Source: Chloroflexota bacterium
GTDB taxonomy: Bacteria; Chloroflexota; Anaerolineae; Anaerolineales; Villigracilaceae
DNA length: 64,000 nucleotides
Assembly (NCBI GenBank): GCA_016213105.1
Contig: JACRBN010000016.1
Coordinates: 62,001 to 126,000 of the forward strand
Direction: 5' to 3'
A model generated the notes under the pieces. It saw only the letters and a program-made list of their open reading frames with translations, was not told the DNA's origin and did no database searches. Shown piece after piece: positions 34,637-43,033 of this stretch. A program made the translations under genes and the position numbers. Every line of letters begins with the position of its first letter. The stretch's first letter is position 1.

Positions 34637-35626
34637 ATGTCCTCCATCACCGTCACCCACCTCCAAAAGACCTTCAAAGCCAAGCGCAAAGCCGCGGGAT
34701 TGGGCGGTTCCCTGCGCGCGCTCGTCCGTCCCGTGTATGTCTCCGTCGAGGCGGTACGCGGCCTCTCGTTCGAGATGGAGACGGGCGAACTGCTCGGCTT
34801 CATCGGTCCCAACGGCGCGGGCAAATCCACCACCATCAAGATACTGACCGGCATCCTGCATCCCAGCAGCGGTGAAGCCAGCGTGCTCGGCTTCACCCCG
34901 TGGAAGGATCGCCAGAAACTGGCTTATCACATCGGCACCGTCTTCGGACAGCGCCAGCAGTTGTGGGTGCATCTGCCCGCCGTCGACACCTTCCGCCTGT
35001 TCGGCCGCATCTACGAACTCGACGACCGGGACGTGGAGCGCCGCATCGCCTTCCTCTCGGAAGCCTTCGAGATCGGCGACCTGCTCGAAACGCCCGTGCG
35101 CAAGCTCTCACTCGGACAGCGCATGCGCTGCGAGGTGGCCGCCTCCCTGCTCCACCGCCCCAAGCTGCTGCTGCTCGACGAGCCGTCCATCGGCCTGGAC
35201 GTGGTCGCCAAACAGCACATCCGCGACGCCATCCGCCGCATGAACCAGGAGGAGGGCGTGGGCGTCCTGCTCACCTCGCACGACGCGGGCGACCTGGAAG
35301 CCATGTGCAAACGCGTCATCATTATCAACCACGGGCAGATCGTCTACGAGGACAAGGTCTCGAACCTCAAACGCAAGCATCTGTCCAGCAAAATGGTCGA
35401 GGTGCGCTACGCCGAGACGGTATCCAGCGACTTCCACCTCGACGGCGTGGAGATGCTCAAGGTTGGCCATTACGGCGTCAAGCTGCGCTTCGACACGCAG
35501 CGCACCCCCGTGCAGCAAGTGCTCGCCCGCCTGACCGAAGCCGGCGACGTGGTCGACATCACCATCTCCGACCCGCCGCTGGAAGAAGTCATCGCCCGTA
35601 TCTACCAAGAGGCCAATCCATCATAA
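34637..35626 (+). CDS. ABC-2 exporter ATPase (NatA/COG4586-like)
   Basis: 329 residues. Walker A is GPNGAGKSTTIKILTG, the signature is KLSLGQRMRCEVAASLL, Walker B is LLLLDEPSIGLD and the switch His is in LTSHDAGD. The C-terminal 90 residues (from RKHLSSKMVEVRY) form the regulatory tail of this exporter group. With the two permeases downstream it makes a complete exporter, probably for lipid, polysaccharide or drug. No Shine-Dalgarno stands out before the ATG; a TACAAT lies about 45 bases upstream. Confidence 0.93.
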   Translation: MSSITVTHLQKTFKAKRKAAGLGGSLRALVRPVYVSVEAVRGLSFEMETGELLGFIGPNGAGKSTTIKILTGILHPSSGEASVLGFTPWKDRQKLAYHIGTVFGQRQQLWVHLPAVDTFRLFGRIYELDDRDVERRIAFLSEAFEIGDLLETPVRKLSLGQRMRCEVAASLLHRPKLLLLDEPSIGLDVVAKQHIRDAIRRMNQEEGVGVLLTSHDAGDLEAMCKRVIIINHGQIVYEDKVSNLKRKHLSSKMVEVRYAETVSSDFHLDGVEMLKVGHYGVKLRFDTQRTPVQQVLARLTEAGDVVDITISDPPLEEVIARIYQEANPS

Positions 35627-35632
35627 TCGTAG

Positions 35633-35651
35633 GGGCGGGGTTTCCCCGCCC
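35633..35651. repeat. GC-rich palindrome after the ABC ATPase gene
   Basis: GGGCGGGG-TTT-CCCCGCCC, a shortened relative of the perfect palindrome at 6411-6439. A second GC-rich inverted stretch (GGGCGCGGGG/CCGCGCCCC) follows within 50 bases. Confidence 0.6.
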
Positions 35652-35704
35652 GTGTCCGCAAAAACCGAATGGGCGCGGGGACCGCGCCCCAACAGGAAAA
35701 TCCC

Positions 35705-36541
35705 ATGGAAAAACAATTCTGGTTCGACATTTGCAACAACGAGTTCGCCGTGCCCGCAGGACAGGACATTCTCACCCTGACCGAGGAACTGTTCATCTAC
35801 CTCGGCAGTCCCGACCCCGAACTGCGCGACAGCATCGCCTATGAAATCTTCGCCAACTGGATAGATCAGGGACAGTATCCGCCCGAATTGCTCCGTTCCT
35901 ACATCCTGCGCCTGTCCGCCAACCTGAACGAAGGCCTGGGCGGGGCCGGGGACGACAGCCTCTTCCTGCGCGCTTTCTCGGTGCTGTGCCTGGCCGAGAT
36001 CGTCCAGCACGACAACCAGCATCCCTTCCTGGATCGGGACGAAGTCCACAACCTGCTCTCGCGCGGACTGGCCTACCTGGAATCCGAGGCCGACCCGCGC
36101 GGATACACCGGCGAGAAAGGCTGGGGTCACGCCCTGGCGCACACCGCCGACCTGCTGTATGTGCTGGCACGCAGTCCGCATCTGCACGCTGAAGACCTGC
36201 TCAAACTCCTCCACGGGGTGTCGGCCAAACTGGTGAGTTCCACGAACTGGATTTACGTCCACGGCGAGGATGACCGTCTGGTGCGCGCCGCCCTGACCGC
36301 CCTCGACCGCGACCTGCTCGACGAAGCCGCCGTGCAAAGCTGGCTGGCCTCGCTCACCCCCCCCATCCCCGGCGGCTGGAAGCAGGCCTGGGCCGACGAA
36401 GGCCGCAGCCACGCCTACTTCAACACCCGCAACTTCCTGCGCAGCCTGGCCCTGCGGGTTGTTTCCGCAGAAGATTTGAAGCACAAGGACAAACTGCAAA
36501 GCCTCCTGCTGGAGGCGAATGCCAATTTGAAGCCATATTAA
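35705..36541 (+). CDS. DUF2785-family protein
   Basis: 278 residues from ATG 35705 (AGGAAAA upstream). Motifs DPELRDSIAYEIFANWI, RGYTGEKGWGHALAHTADLLYVLARS and VHGEDDRLVRAAL match the DUF2785 helical family, whose function is not known. It probably adopts an alpha-solenoid fold. It is in the same direction as, and between, the ATPase and permeases of an ABC-2 exporter, which hints at a role linked to that transporter. Confidence 0.82.
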   Translation: MEKQFWFDICNNEFAVPAGQDILTLTEELFIYLGSPDPELRDSIAYEIFANWIDQGQYPPELLRSYILRLSANLNEGLGGAGDDSLFLRAFSVLCLAEIVQHDNQHPFLDRDEVHNLLSRGLAYLESEADPRGYTGEKGWGHALAHTADLLYVLARSPHLHAEDLLKLLHGVSAKLVSSTNWIYVHGEDDRLVRAALTALDRDLLDEAAVQSWLASLTPPIPGGWKQAWADEGRSHAYFNTRNFLRSLALRVVSAEDLKHKDKLQSLLLEANANLKPY

Positions 36542-36660
36542 TCCGCGCTGAGCGGAGAGAGGATGCGCTCTTCGCATCCGAACGCAGTCGAAGCGCTTGT
36601 CCGCAAGATACCTTGCCCTTCGACTACAGGCCTCGACGTACACTCGGCCCTCCGCTCAGG
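36541..36660. repeat. Two degraded copies of the CTGAGCG...GTCGAAG repeat
   Basis: CGCGCTGAGCGGAG with GCAGTCGAAGCGC (about 36544-36597), then GCCCTTCGAC with CCGCTCAGGGC (about 36613-36662). They fill the gap between the DUF2785 gene and the first permease. Confidence 0.6.
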
Positions 36661-36676
36661 GCGAAAAACAGAAACT

Positions 36677-37462
36677 ATGAAAAAATACTGGTCGATCCTC
36701 ACCACCCAGGTCGTCAACTCACTCGCCTACCCGGGCGATTTCCTCGGGCGCTCCTTCAGCATCATCGTCTTCATGCTGATCTTCGCCGGGCTGTGGCGCG
36801 CCACCTTCGCCGCCGCAGGGACAGAGTCCATCAACGGGCTGACCTTCCCGAACATGCTGTGGTACCTGTTGATGTGCGAGGTGATCGAGTTGGGACGCCC
36901 GCGCGTCAACCGCGTCATCTCCGAGCAGGTCAAGAGCGGCGAGGTGGCCTACATCCTCAGCAAGCCCTACAATTTCCTCGGCTATCATTTCTCCCACGGC
37001 CTGGGCGATGGCGGCGTGCGCGTGATACTCAACCTGCTGGTCGGCATCCCTGCCGTGTGGGTGCTGGCTGGACCGCCCCCTCCGCCCCTGGGCTGGGTCA
37101 TGGCCCTGACGCTGGCCTTCGGCGCCTGGGTGCTGCACTTCTGCATGATGTCGCTGATCGGACTGCTGGCCTTTTTGGTCGAGGAAACCAACTCCTTCGA
37201 GCTGATCTACCAGAAGGCGGTCTTCGTCCTGGGCGGCATGTTGATCCCGCTGGATATGTTCCCGCTCTGGCTGCAGCCGCTCGCCAAATCCCTGCCCTTT
37301 GCCTACATGATGTACGCGCCCGCGCGTCTGTTCGTCAAACCCGACCTGGCCACCTTCTGGCAATTCCTGGCCGTGCAATGGCTGTGGATCGCTGTGCTGA
37401 TTGGCGTGCTGGCGCTGGTTTATCAGCGCAGCGTCCGCTCCCTGACCGTGAATGGAGGCTGA
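36677..37462 (+). CDS. ABC-2 exporter permease (COG4587-like)
   Basis: 261 residues with six membrane helices. Starts MKKYWSILTTQVVNSLAYPG and includes LLMCEVIELGRPRVNRVISEQVKSGEVAYILSKPYN-type cytoplasmic loop features, typical of the DUF990-like permeases. An in-frame start further upstream would run through repeat DNA and is rejected. It is followed by the second permease after three bases. Confidence 0.88.
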   Translation: MKKYWSILTTQVVNSLAYPGDFLGRSFSIIVFMLIFAGLWRATFAAAGTESINGLTFPNMLWYLLMCEVIELGRPRVNRVISEQVKSGEVAYILSKPYNFLGYHFSHGLGDGGVRVILNLLVGIPAVWVLAGPPPPPLGWVMALTLAFGAWVLHFCMMSLIGLLAFLVEETNSFELIYQKAVFVLGGMLIPLDMFPLWLQPLAKSLPFAYMMYAPARLFVKPDLATFWQFLAVQWLWIAVLIGVLALVYQRSVRSLTVNGG

Positions 37463-37465
37463 GAG

Positions 37466-38248
37466 ATGCGCAACCTGCAACTGCTGTCTGCCCTCTGGAA
37501 GGCCAACCTGCAAAGCGCCATGGAATACCGCGCCGCGTTTCTGACGCAGGTGATCTTCATGATGCTCAACAACCTGGCCTACTTCATGTTCTGGGTGCTG
37601 TACTTCGACAAGTTCAACTCGGTGCGCGGCTGGACATTGCAAGACATGATGTTGTTGTTCGCGGTCGCGGCCACGGCCTGGGGCATCGCCGCCTACTTCT
37701 TCGGAAACTTTACCACCCTGTCCGAGATCATCTCACTGGGGCGGCTGGACTATTATTTATCCCTGCCGCGGCCGGTGCTGCTCCACGCGCTGGCCTCGCG
37801 CAGCCTGGGCAGCGGCATGGGCGACCTGATCTACGGCGTGGGCAGTTATTTCCTCTCGGGCTACGTCAGCGTGGATGGCTTCCTGCGTTTTCTGGTCGGC
37901 GTGGCCGTGGGTGTGGCCATCTTCCTCTCGTTCCTGACCCTGGTGCAAAGCCTGTCCTTCTGGCTGGGCAACTCCACCGCCATCAGCCAGTTGGCCCTGA
38001 GCGCCCTGTTGACCTTCTCCCTGTATCCGCGCTCCCTGTTCGACGGCGCGGCCAAATTCATCCTGCTGACCATCATCCCCGCCTCGCTGATCGGGTCGAT
38101 ACCGGCAGAATTCGTCAAGTCCTTCTCATGGCCTGTGCTGCTGCAACTGCTGGCCAGCTCCGCCTTCCTGCTGACGGCTTCGACCTGGGTCTTTTATCGG
38201 GGCCTGCGCCGCTACGAAAGCGGAAACAGTATGCAGGTCGAGGTCTGA
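37466..38248 (+). CDS. ABC-2 exporter permease (COG3694-like)
   Basis: 260 residues and six membrane helices. The N-terminus (ANLQSAMEYRAAFLTQVIFM) and the loop ISLGRLDYYLSLPRPVLLHAL are typical of this permease family. GGAGG lies nine bases before the ATG. It pairs with the preceding permease to form a heterodimeric channel driven by the ATPase at 34637. Confidence 0.9.
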   Translation: MRNLQLLSALWKANLQSAMEYRAAFLTQVIFMMLNNLAYFMFWVLYFDKFNSVRGWTLQDMMLLFAVAATAWGIAAYFFGNFTTLSEIISLGRLDYYLSLPRPVLLHALASRSLGSGMGDLIYGVGSYFLSGYVSVDGFLRFLVGVAVGVAIFLSFLTLVQSLSFWLGNSTAISQLALSALLTFSLYPRSLFDGAAKFILLTIIPASLIGSIPAEFVKSFSWPVLLQLLASSAFLLTASTWVFYRGLRRYESGNSMQVEV

Positions 38249-38276
38249 CGTCACCCTAGGCGCGTCGCAAAACGGG

Positions 38277-38304
38277 TTGCCGCCTGACCTTTTTCTGGTA
38301 TAAT
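38277..38304 (+). promoter_or_regulatory. Promoter of rpsO
   Basis: TTGCCG (38277-38282), a 16-base spacer, then TATAAT (38299-38304). Transcription would begin near 38311, giving a leader of about 90 bases. Confidence 0.75.
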
Positions 38305-38318
38305 CCCCGCCCGTGACT

Positions 38319-38371
38319 GGTCCTGTCCTGCGGTATCACAGTTTCATGGGTGCGCTGCGGACATGGAGACC
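38319..38371 (+). promoter_or_regulatory. Candidate S15 autoregulatory leader structure
   Basis: In the rpsO leader GGTC (38319) pairs with GACC (38368) and TGTCC (38324) with GGACA (38359), with further pairing inside. Ribosomal protein S15 represses its own mRNA in several phyla through unrelated leader structures. This is a plausible site, but no known class is matched. Confidence 0.4.
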
Positions 38372-38400
38372 TGCAATTCTAAAGAAAGGAAGCAAATGTC

Positions 38401-38673
38401 ATGCCACTCGCTAAGGAAGTCAAGACCCAGGCGATCCAGGATTTTCACCGACACGAGACCGACACCGGTTCTCCCGAAGTCCAGATTGCCATTCTGACCA
38501 ACCGCATCCAGCAGTTGACCGAGCACCTGCGCGCAAACAAGCACGATGAGTCCTGCCGCCGCGGTTTGCTCAAACTGGTTGGCCAGCGCCGCAGAATGCT
38601 GGCCTACCTGCGCCAGACAGGCTATGCGCGTTACATCGAAGTAACCGACCGCCTGAAGCTGCGCCGCAAGTAA
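38401..38673 (+). CDS. rpsO: 30S ribosomal protein S15
   Basis: Binds 16S rRNA early in small-subunit assembly. The 90-residue protein is canonical in length. Visible motifs are [49 protein letters not shown] and the final [21 protein letters not shown] region. AAGGAAG precedes the ATG. It is followed by a terminator and then pnp, the same order as in many bacteria. Confidence 0.98.
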   Translation: MPLAKEVKTQAIQDFHRHETDTGSPEVQIAILTNRIQQLTEHLRANKHDESCRRGLLKLVGQRRRMLAYLRQTGYARYIEVTDRLKLRRK

Positions 38674-38675
38674 TT

Positions 38676-38715
38676 GAAAGGGCCCTAAAGGTCTCGTGGC
38701 CTTTAGGGCTTTCTT
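38676..38715 (+). terminator. Terminator after rpsO
   Basis: CCCTAAAGG/CCTTTAGGG (9 bp) extended by GAAAG/CTTTC with a two-base bulge, ending CTTTCTT. Partial read-through into pnp is likely. The stem shares its core with the 1366-1398 hairpin. Confidence 0.78.
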
Positions 38716-38799
38716 ATCCACCCGCCGTCAGGAATTGAATAGCGCGAACAACCGTTCGTTGTGCCCGCTCTTCAGTCCCTGACACAGGCGGAGTAATTT

Positions 38800-38825
38800 G
38801 TTGCGCAGACGAGGGTCTGCGCAAC
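38800..38825 (+). promoter_or_regulatory. Hairpin next to the pnp ribosome site
   Basis: Perfect 11-bp arms GTTGCGCAGAC and GTCTGCGCAAC with loop GAGG. It ends one base before the AGGAG site of pnp. In E. coli, a pnp leader hairpin is cut by RNase III and mediates PNPase self-control. The outer arm also resembles the GTTGCGCA repeat at 11768. Confidence 0.6.
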
Positions 38826-38836
38826 CAGGAGACAAA

Positions 38837-41077
38837 ATGAAACCCGAAACCAAACGTTATTCAGCCGTTGTTGGATCACGCACCCTGACCTTCGAGACCG
38901 GCAAACTGGCCGCTCAAGCCGGCGGCGCGGTCACCTTCGGCACCGAAGATGCCATCGTATTCGCGGCCGCCACCATGGGTGGTGTACGCGAAGGCATCGA
39001 TTTCTTCCCGCTCTCGGTCGATTTCGAAGAGCGCATGTACGCCGGCGGCAAGATCCCCGGCTCATTCTTCCGCCGTGAAGGCCGCGCCTCCACCGATTCG
39101 ATTCTCGTGTCGCGCCTGACCGACCGCCCCCTGCGCCCGCTCTTCCAGCATGGGATGCGCAATGAAGTCCAGGTGATCATGTACTCGCTCTCCGCGGACG
39201 GCATCTATCCGCTCGACATCCTGGCCATCAACGCTGCCTCGGCTGCGATCATGATCTCGGACATCCCCTGGGGCGGACCCGTCGGCGCGGTGCGCGTGGG
39301 CCGCGTCAACGGCGAATTCGTCATCAACCCGACCTTCCCCGAAATGGAAGAATCGGACCTCGACCTGCGCCTGGCAGGCACCCGCGACGCCATCCTGATG
39401 GTCGAGTGCGGCGCCAACGAAGTCCCCGAAGATGTGATGGTCGAGGCGCTCGAACTGGGCCACAAGTCCATCCAGCCGATCATCGACATGCAGATCAAGA
39501 TGGCTGCCGAAGTCGGCAAGACCAAGCGCCAGCCGACCATCGCCCTCGCCAACGAGGAACTGCAGAAAGTCGTTTTCGAGCGTGTCAACGGCCCGATGAA
39601 TGAACTGCTCGACAAGCCGCTCAACAAATCCGAGTTCTACGGCGGCATGGATGAGCTGCAGGCCGCCCTGGTGGCTGAAATGTGCGCCGCCGGCGCCGAG
39701 AACGCTCCCACCGAAAAGGACGTCAAGTCCGCTTTCAGCGAGGCCGAACACAAGATTGTGCGCGAACGCATCCTTGGCATGGGCAAGCGCCCCGACGGCC
39801 GCACCCCCACCGAGATCCGCCCGATCTGGTGCGAGGTGGGACTCTCCCCGCGCGCGCACGGCACCGGCCTGTTCACCCGCGGCGAGACGCAGGTGCTGTC
39901 CTTCGCCACGCTGGGCACCCTCGGTGATGCGCAGGAACTGGACAACCTGTCCCCGATCAATTCCAAGCGTTACATGCACCACTACAACTTCCCGCCCTTC
40001 TCCACGGGCGAGGTCAAGCCCCTTCGCGGCCAAAGCAGGCGCGAGGTCGGGCATGGGGCTTTGGCGGAACGCGCGCTGGAACCCGTCCTGCCCGCCCAGG
40101 AATCCTTCCCGTACACCATCCGCGTCGTGTCCGAGGCCCTGTCCTCGAACGGCTCGACCTCGATGGGCTCCGTCTGCGGCTCGACCCTGGCGCTGATGGA
40201 TGCGGGTGTGCCGATCAAGGCGCCCGTCTCCGGCGTGGCCATGGGCTTGATCACCGATGAGACCGGCCGCTACCAGATCCTGACCGACATCCAGGGCACC
40301 GAGGATCACCTCGGCGACATGGACTTCAAGGTGGCTGGCACCGCGGCGGGCATCACCGCCCTGCAAATGGACATCAAGATCACCGGCCTGAGCGCCCAGA
40401 TGATGAAGGAAGCGCTGGCGCAGGCTCACACGGCGCGCATGTCCATCATGGACAAGATGCTGGAAGCCATCGACCAGCCGCGCCCCGACCTGAAGCCGCA
40501 CGCTCCGCGCATCATCACCGTCAAGATCCCGGTGGACAAGATCGGCGCGCTGATCGGCCCGGGCGGCAAGAACATCCGCGCCCTGCAGGAAGAGACCAAG
40601 ACCAAGATCGACATCGAAGAGGACGGCACCGTTTACATCGCCTCTGTCGAAGGCGCCGGCGCGGAAATCGCCCGCCAGCGCGTCGAGTCGCTCGGCGAGA
40701 ACGCCGAGATCGGCCGCATCTACACCGGCAAGGTTGTGCGCATCGAGGCCTTCGGCGCTTTCGTGGAAATCCTGCCCGGCATGGACGGACTTGTCCACAT
40801 CTCACAGCTCGACAGCGAACGCGTCAACAAGGTCGAGGATATTGCCAACCTGGGCGACGAGATCACCGTCATGGTGACCGACATCGACCCGCAGGGCAAG
40901 ATACGTCTCTCGCGCCAGGCCGTGCTCGAAGGCTGGACGGCCGAGGAAGCCCGCGAAAAGGACCAGCGCAAGAGCGGTCCACGCCCGGGCGGCGACCGCG
41001 GTGGACGCGGGGGTGACCGTGGCGGGCGCAGCGGCGGCGGAGATCGCCGCGGCGGTGGCGACCGCAATCGTCGCTAA
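38837..41077 (+). CDS. pnp: Polyribonucleotide nucleotidyltransferase
   Basis: 3'-5' phosphorolytic RNase of the RNA degradation machinery. 746 residues from ATG 38837 (AGGAG upstream). Two RNase PH domains, the FFRREGR and NFPPFSTGEV motifs, a KH domain at about 555-615 (IGALIGPGGKNIRALQEE) and an S1 domain at about 620-690 (GKVVRIEAFGAFVEILPG) are in order. The C-terminal tail is rich in RGG repeats (GGDRGGRGGDRGGRSGGG), likely an RNA- or protein-binding extension beyond the usual length. A strong terminator follows. Confidence 0.98.
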   Translation: MKPETKRYSAVVGSRTLTFETGKLAAQAGGAVTFGTEDAIVFAAATMGGVREGIDFFPLSVDFEERMYAGGKIPGSFFRREGRASTDSILVSRLTDRPLRPLFQHGMRNEVQVIMYSLSADGIYPLDILAINAASAAIMISDIPWGGPVGAVRVGRVNGEFVINPTFPEMEESDLDLRLAGTRDAILMVECGANEVPEDVMVEALELGHKSIQPIIDMQIKMAAEVGKTKRQPTIALANEELQKVVFERVNGPMNELLDKPLNKSEFYGGMDELQAALVAEMCAAGAENAPTEKDVKSAFSEAEHKIVRERILGMGKRPDGRTPTEIRPIWCEVGLSPRAHGTGLFTRGETQVLSFATLGTLGDAQELDNLSPINSKRYMHHYNFPPFSTGEVKPLRGQSRREVGHGALAERALEPVLPAQESFPYTIRVVSEALSSNGSTSMGSVCGSTLALMDAGVPIKAPVSGVAMGLITDETGRYQILTDIQGTEDHLGDMDFKVAGTAAGITALQMDIKITGLSAQMMKEALAQAHTARMSIMDKMLEAIDQPRPDLKPHAPRIITVKIPVDKIGALIGPGGKNIRALQEETKTKIDIEEDGTVYIASVEGAGAEIARQRVESLGENAEIGRIYTGKVVRIEAFGAFVEILPGMDGLVHISQLDSERVNKVEDIANLGDEITVMVTDIDPQGKIRLSRQAVLEGWTAEEAREKDQRKSGPRPGGDRGGRGGDRGGRSGGGDRRGGGDRNRR

Positions 41078-41094
41078 ACCGTAACAGCCATTCG

Positions 41095-41127
41095 AAGGAC
41101 GGATCCTGTACGGGGTCCGTCCTTTTT
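41095..41127 (+). terminator. Terminator after pnp
   Basis: AAGGACGGATCC and GGGGTCCGTCCTT form an 11-12 bp stem followed by TTTTTT. Typical Rho-independent form 17 bases after the stop. Confidence 0.9.
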
Positions 41128-41164
41128 TGTTCTCCCGGGAAAGCCCGGCACGGAAATAATCAGC

Positions 41165-42403
41165 ATGCAACCTTCGAACCTCCACACAGACCATACGCCC
41201 TTCACCTATCCGCGCCAGTACTGGCTGATGATCGTCGGCATCGTGCTCGCCACCGCGGGCGGCAGCATGATCTGGCCCTTCCTGTTGATCTACGCCAGCG
41301 GCAAGCTGAACCTGCCGCTCAGCACGGTGGCCACGTTGATCTCGATCAACGCAGGCACGGGGCTGGTCTCTTCCTTCCTGGCAGGCTGGGTGGCCGACAA
41401 GTTCGGGCGCAAACTGGTGATGAACCTGAGCCTGACCATCACGGGACTTTCCTATTTCTTCCTGATGAACGCCAGTACCTATCCCGAGTTTGCGCTGTTG
41501 ATGTTCGTCATCGGCCTGTCGAACCCGCTGTATCAGGTCGGCGCGGATGCCATGCTGGCCGACATGATCCCCTCGGAGCATCGCACTGACGCATATGCCA
41601 TCAACCGCATCGCCAACAACGCAGCCTTCGCGCTGGGTCCAGCCGTGGGCGGTTTCCTGGCGGCGCGTTCGTACAACCTGGCCTTCTACGGAGCCGCCAC
41701 AGGATTCCTGCTGTACAGCTTGCTGTTGTTCCTCCTTGCGCACGAGACGCTTCCAAAAGAAGCGCTCCGTGCCGATAAAGAGTTTTCTCTGGCCGCCATC
41801 AGCCAGGGCTATCTGGAAGTCTTCCGCGACCGCGGCTACTCCAGCTTTGTGCTGACCATGGGCCTGGGCCTGGTTGCCCCAACTCTGTTGTGGATTCTGA
41901 TGCCCGTCTACGCCAAGACCAATTTCAACATCTCCGAGGCGCTGTATGGCTGGATACCCACCACCAATGCGCTGATGTGCGTCTTCATTCAATATCCCGT
42001 CACGTTGCTGACACGCCGCTACAAGACCCTGCCCGTGGTGGCAGTTGGGATGCTCATCTACGCCATCGGCGCGGGCAGCGTGGCGTTGATGTCCGGCTTC
42101 TGGGGCTTCTGGATCAGCATGGTGATTCTGACCTTTGGAGAGCTGACCCTGGTGCCGACCGCCAGCAAATATGTGGCCGACCGCGCGCCCGTGGATCTAC
42201 GGGGTCGATATATGTCCGTTTACTGGGTTGGATGGGGCCTGGCCCGAACGCTGGCTCCGTTAATTGGCGGTTTCCTGAATGACGCCATCGCCCCGCGCGC
42301 GATCTGGGTCGGCGGACTTCTGATCGGCCTGGCCAGCGTCTTCGGGCTGGTCCTGCTCTCGCGACGGGATTCCGCCCCACGCCCCGTCGAAATCGAGGCC
42401 TGA
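41165..42403 (+). CDS. MFS drug/metabolite exporter (MdtH-like)
   Basis: 412 residues, twelve membrane helices. The MFS signature between helices 2 and 3 is GWVADKFGRKLVM, and a second ADRAPVDLRGRYMSVYWVGWG lies before helix 11. Helix 5 contains NRIANNAAFALGPAVGGFL, resembling the antiporter motif C of exporters. It is probably a proton-driven exporter; substrate unknown. No partner genes are obvious. Confidence 0.9.
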   Translation: MQPSNLHTDHTPFTYPRQYWLMIVGIVLATAGGSMIWPFLLIYASGKLNLPLSTVATLISINAGTGLVSSFLAGWVADKFGRKLVMNLSLTITGLSYFFLMNASTYPEFALLMFVIGLSNPLYQVGADAMLADMIPSEHRTDAYAINRIANNAAFALGPAVGGFLAARSYNLAFYGAATGFLLYSLLLFLLAHETLPKEALRADKEFSLAAISQGYLEVFRDRGYSSFVLTMGLGLVAPTLLWILMPVYAKTNFNISEALYGWIPTTNALMCVFIQYPVTLLTRRYKTLPVVAVGMLIYAIGAGSVALMSGFWGFWISMVILTFGELTLVPTASKYVADRAPVDLRGRYMSVYWVGWGLARTLAPLIGGFLNDAIAPRAIWVGGLLIGLASVFGLVLLSRRDSAPRPVEIEA

Positions 42404-42460
42404 TTCCGTTGTTTTGGAGTATCATCGACCCAAATATTCCCGTCGAGGTAGTTGAACTCC

Positions 42461-42997
42461 ATGAGAATCATCATCCTGCCCTATGATCGAAACTGGCCAA
42501 GATTATATGAAGAGGAGAAAGTCCGCCTGCAACAAGCCCTGATGGGGCATGCGACCAGCGTCCAGCACATCGGGTCGACCTCGGTGCCCGGGCTGGCCGC
42601 CAAACCGATCATCGACATCCTGGTCGGCGCCCCTTCGCTGGCGGAGGTGGACGGGTTCTGCATTCAGCCGATGATCGGGCTGGGGTACGATTACCACCCG
42701 GAGTTCGAGGCCCAAACGCCCGAACGTCGCTTCTTCCGCCGCGAGACGCCCGAGGGCGTGCGCACGCATCACGTCCACCTGGTCGAAATCAACAGTCAGT
42801 GGTGGCTGGATCACCTGCTCTTCCGCGATTACCTGCGCGGCAACGCGGAGATGCGCCGCGCCTACGAGGCGCTCAAACGCCGCCTGGCCGAACGCGAGTG
42901 GGAAACCAGCCAGGACTACACCGAAGCCAAGACCGAGTTCATCCTGGCGGCGCTCCAGGAGGCGCGCGCCTGGAAACAGGGGATCTGTTACTGCTGA
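42461..42997 (+). CDS. GrpB/UPF0157-family protein
   Basis: 178 residues. The family pattern is clear: LPYDRNWPRLYEEEK, then SVQHIGSTSVPGLAAKPIIDILVG and HHVHLVEINSQWWLDHLLFRDYLR. These proteins resemble nucleotidyltransferases, but no reaction is well established. ATG 42461 begins MRIIILPYDRNW. It overlaps nothing and is followed within 40 bases by the phosphoesterase gene. Confidence 0.9.
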   Translation: MRIIILPYDRNWPRLYEEEKVRLQQALMGHATSVQHIGSTSVPGLAAKPIIDILVGAPSLAEVDGFCIQPMIGLGYDYHPEFEAQTPERRFFRRETPEGVRTHHVHLVEINSQWWLDHLLFRDYLRGNAEMRRAYEALKRRLAEREWETSQDYTEAKTEFILAALQEARAWKQGICYC

Positions 42998-43033
42998 ACC
43001 GCCCAAACACACGGCCCCGTGCGAAAGGTTTCC

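Noticed and set aside
39062-40798. Long minus-strand frame opposite pnp
   Set aside because: Antisense shadow of a strongly conserved gene; composition is biased and there is no start signal.
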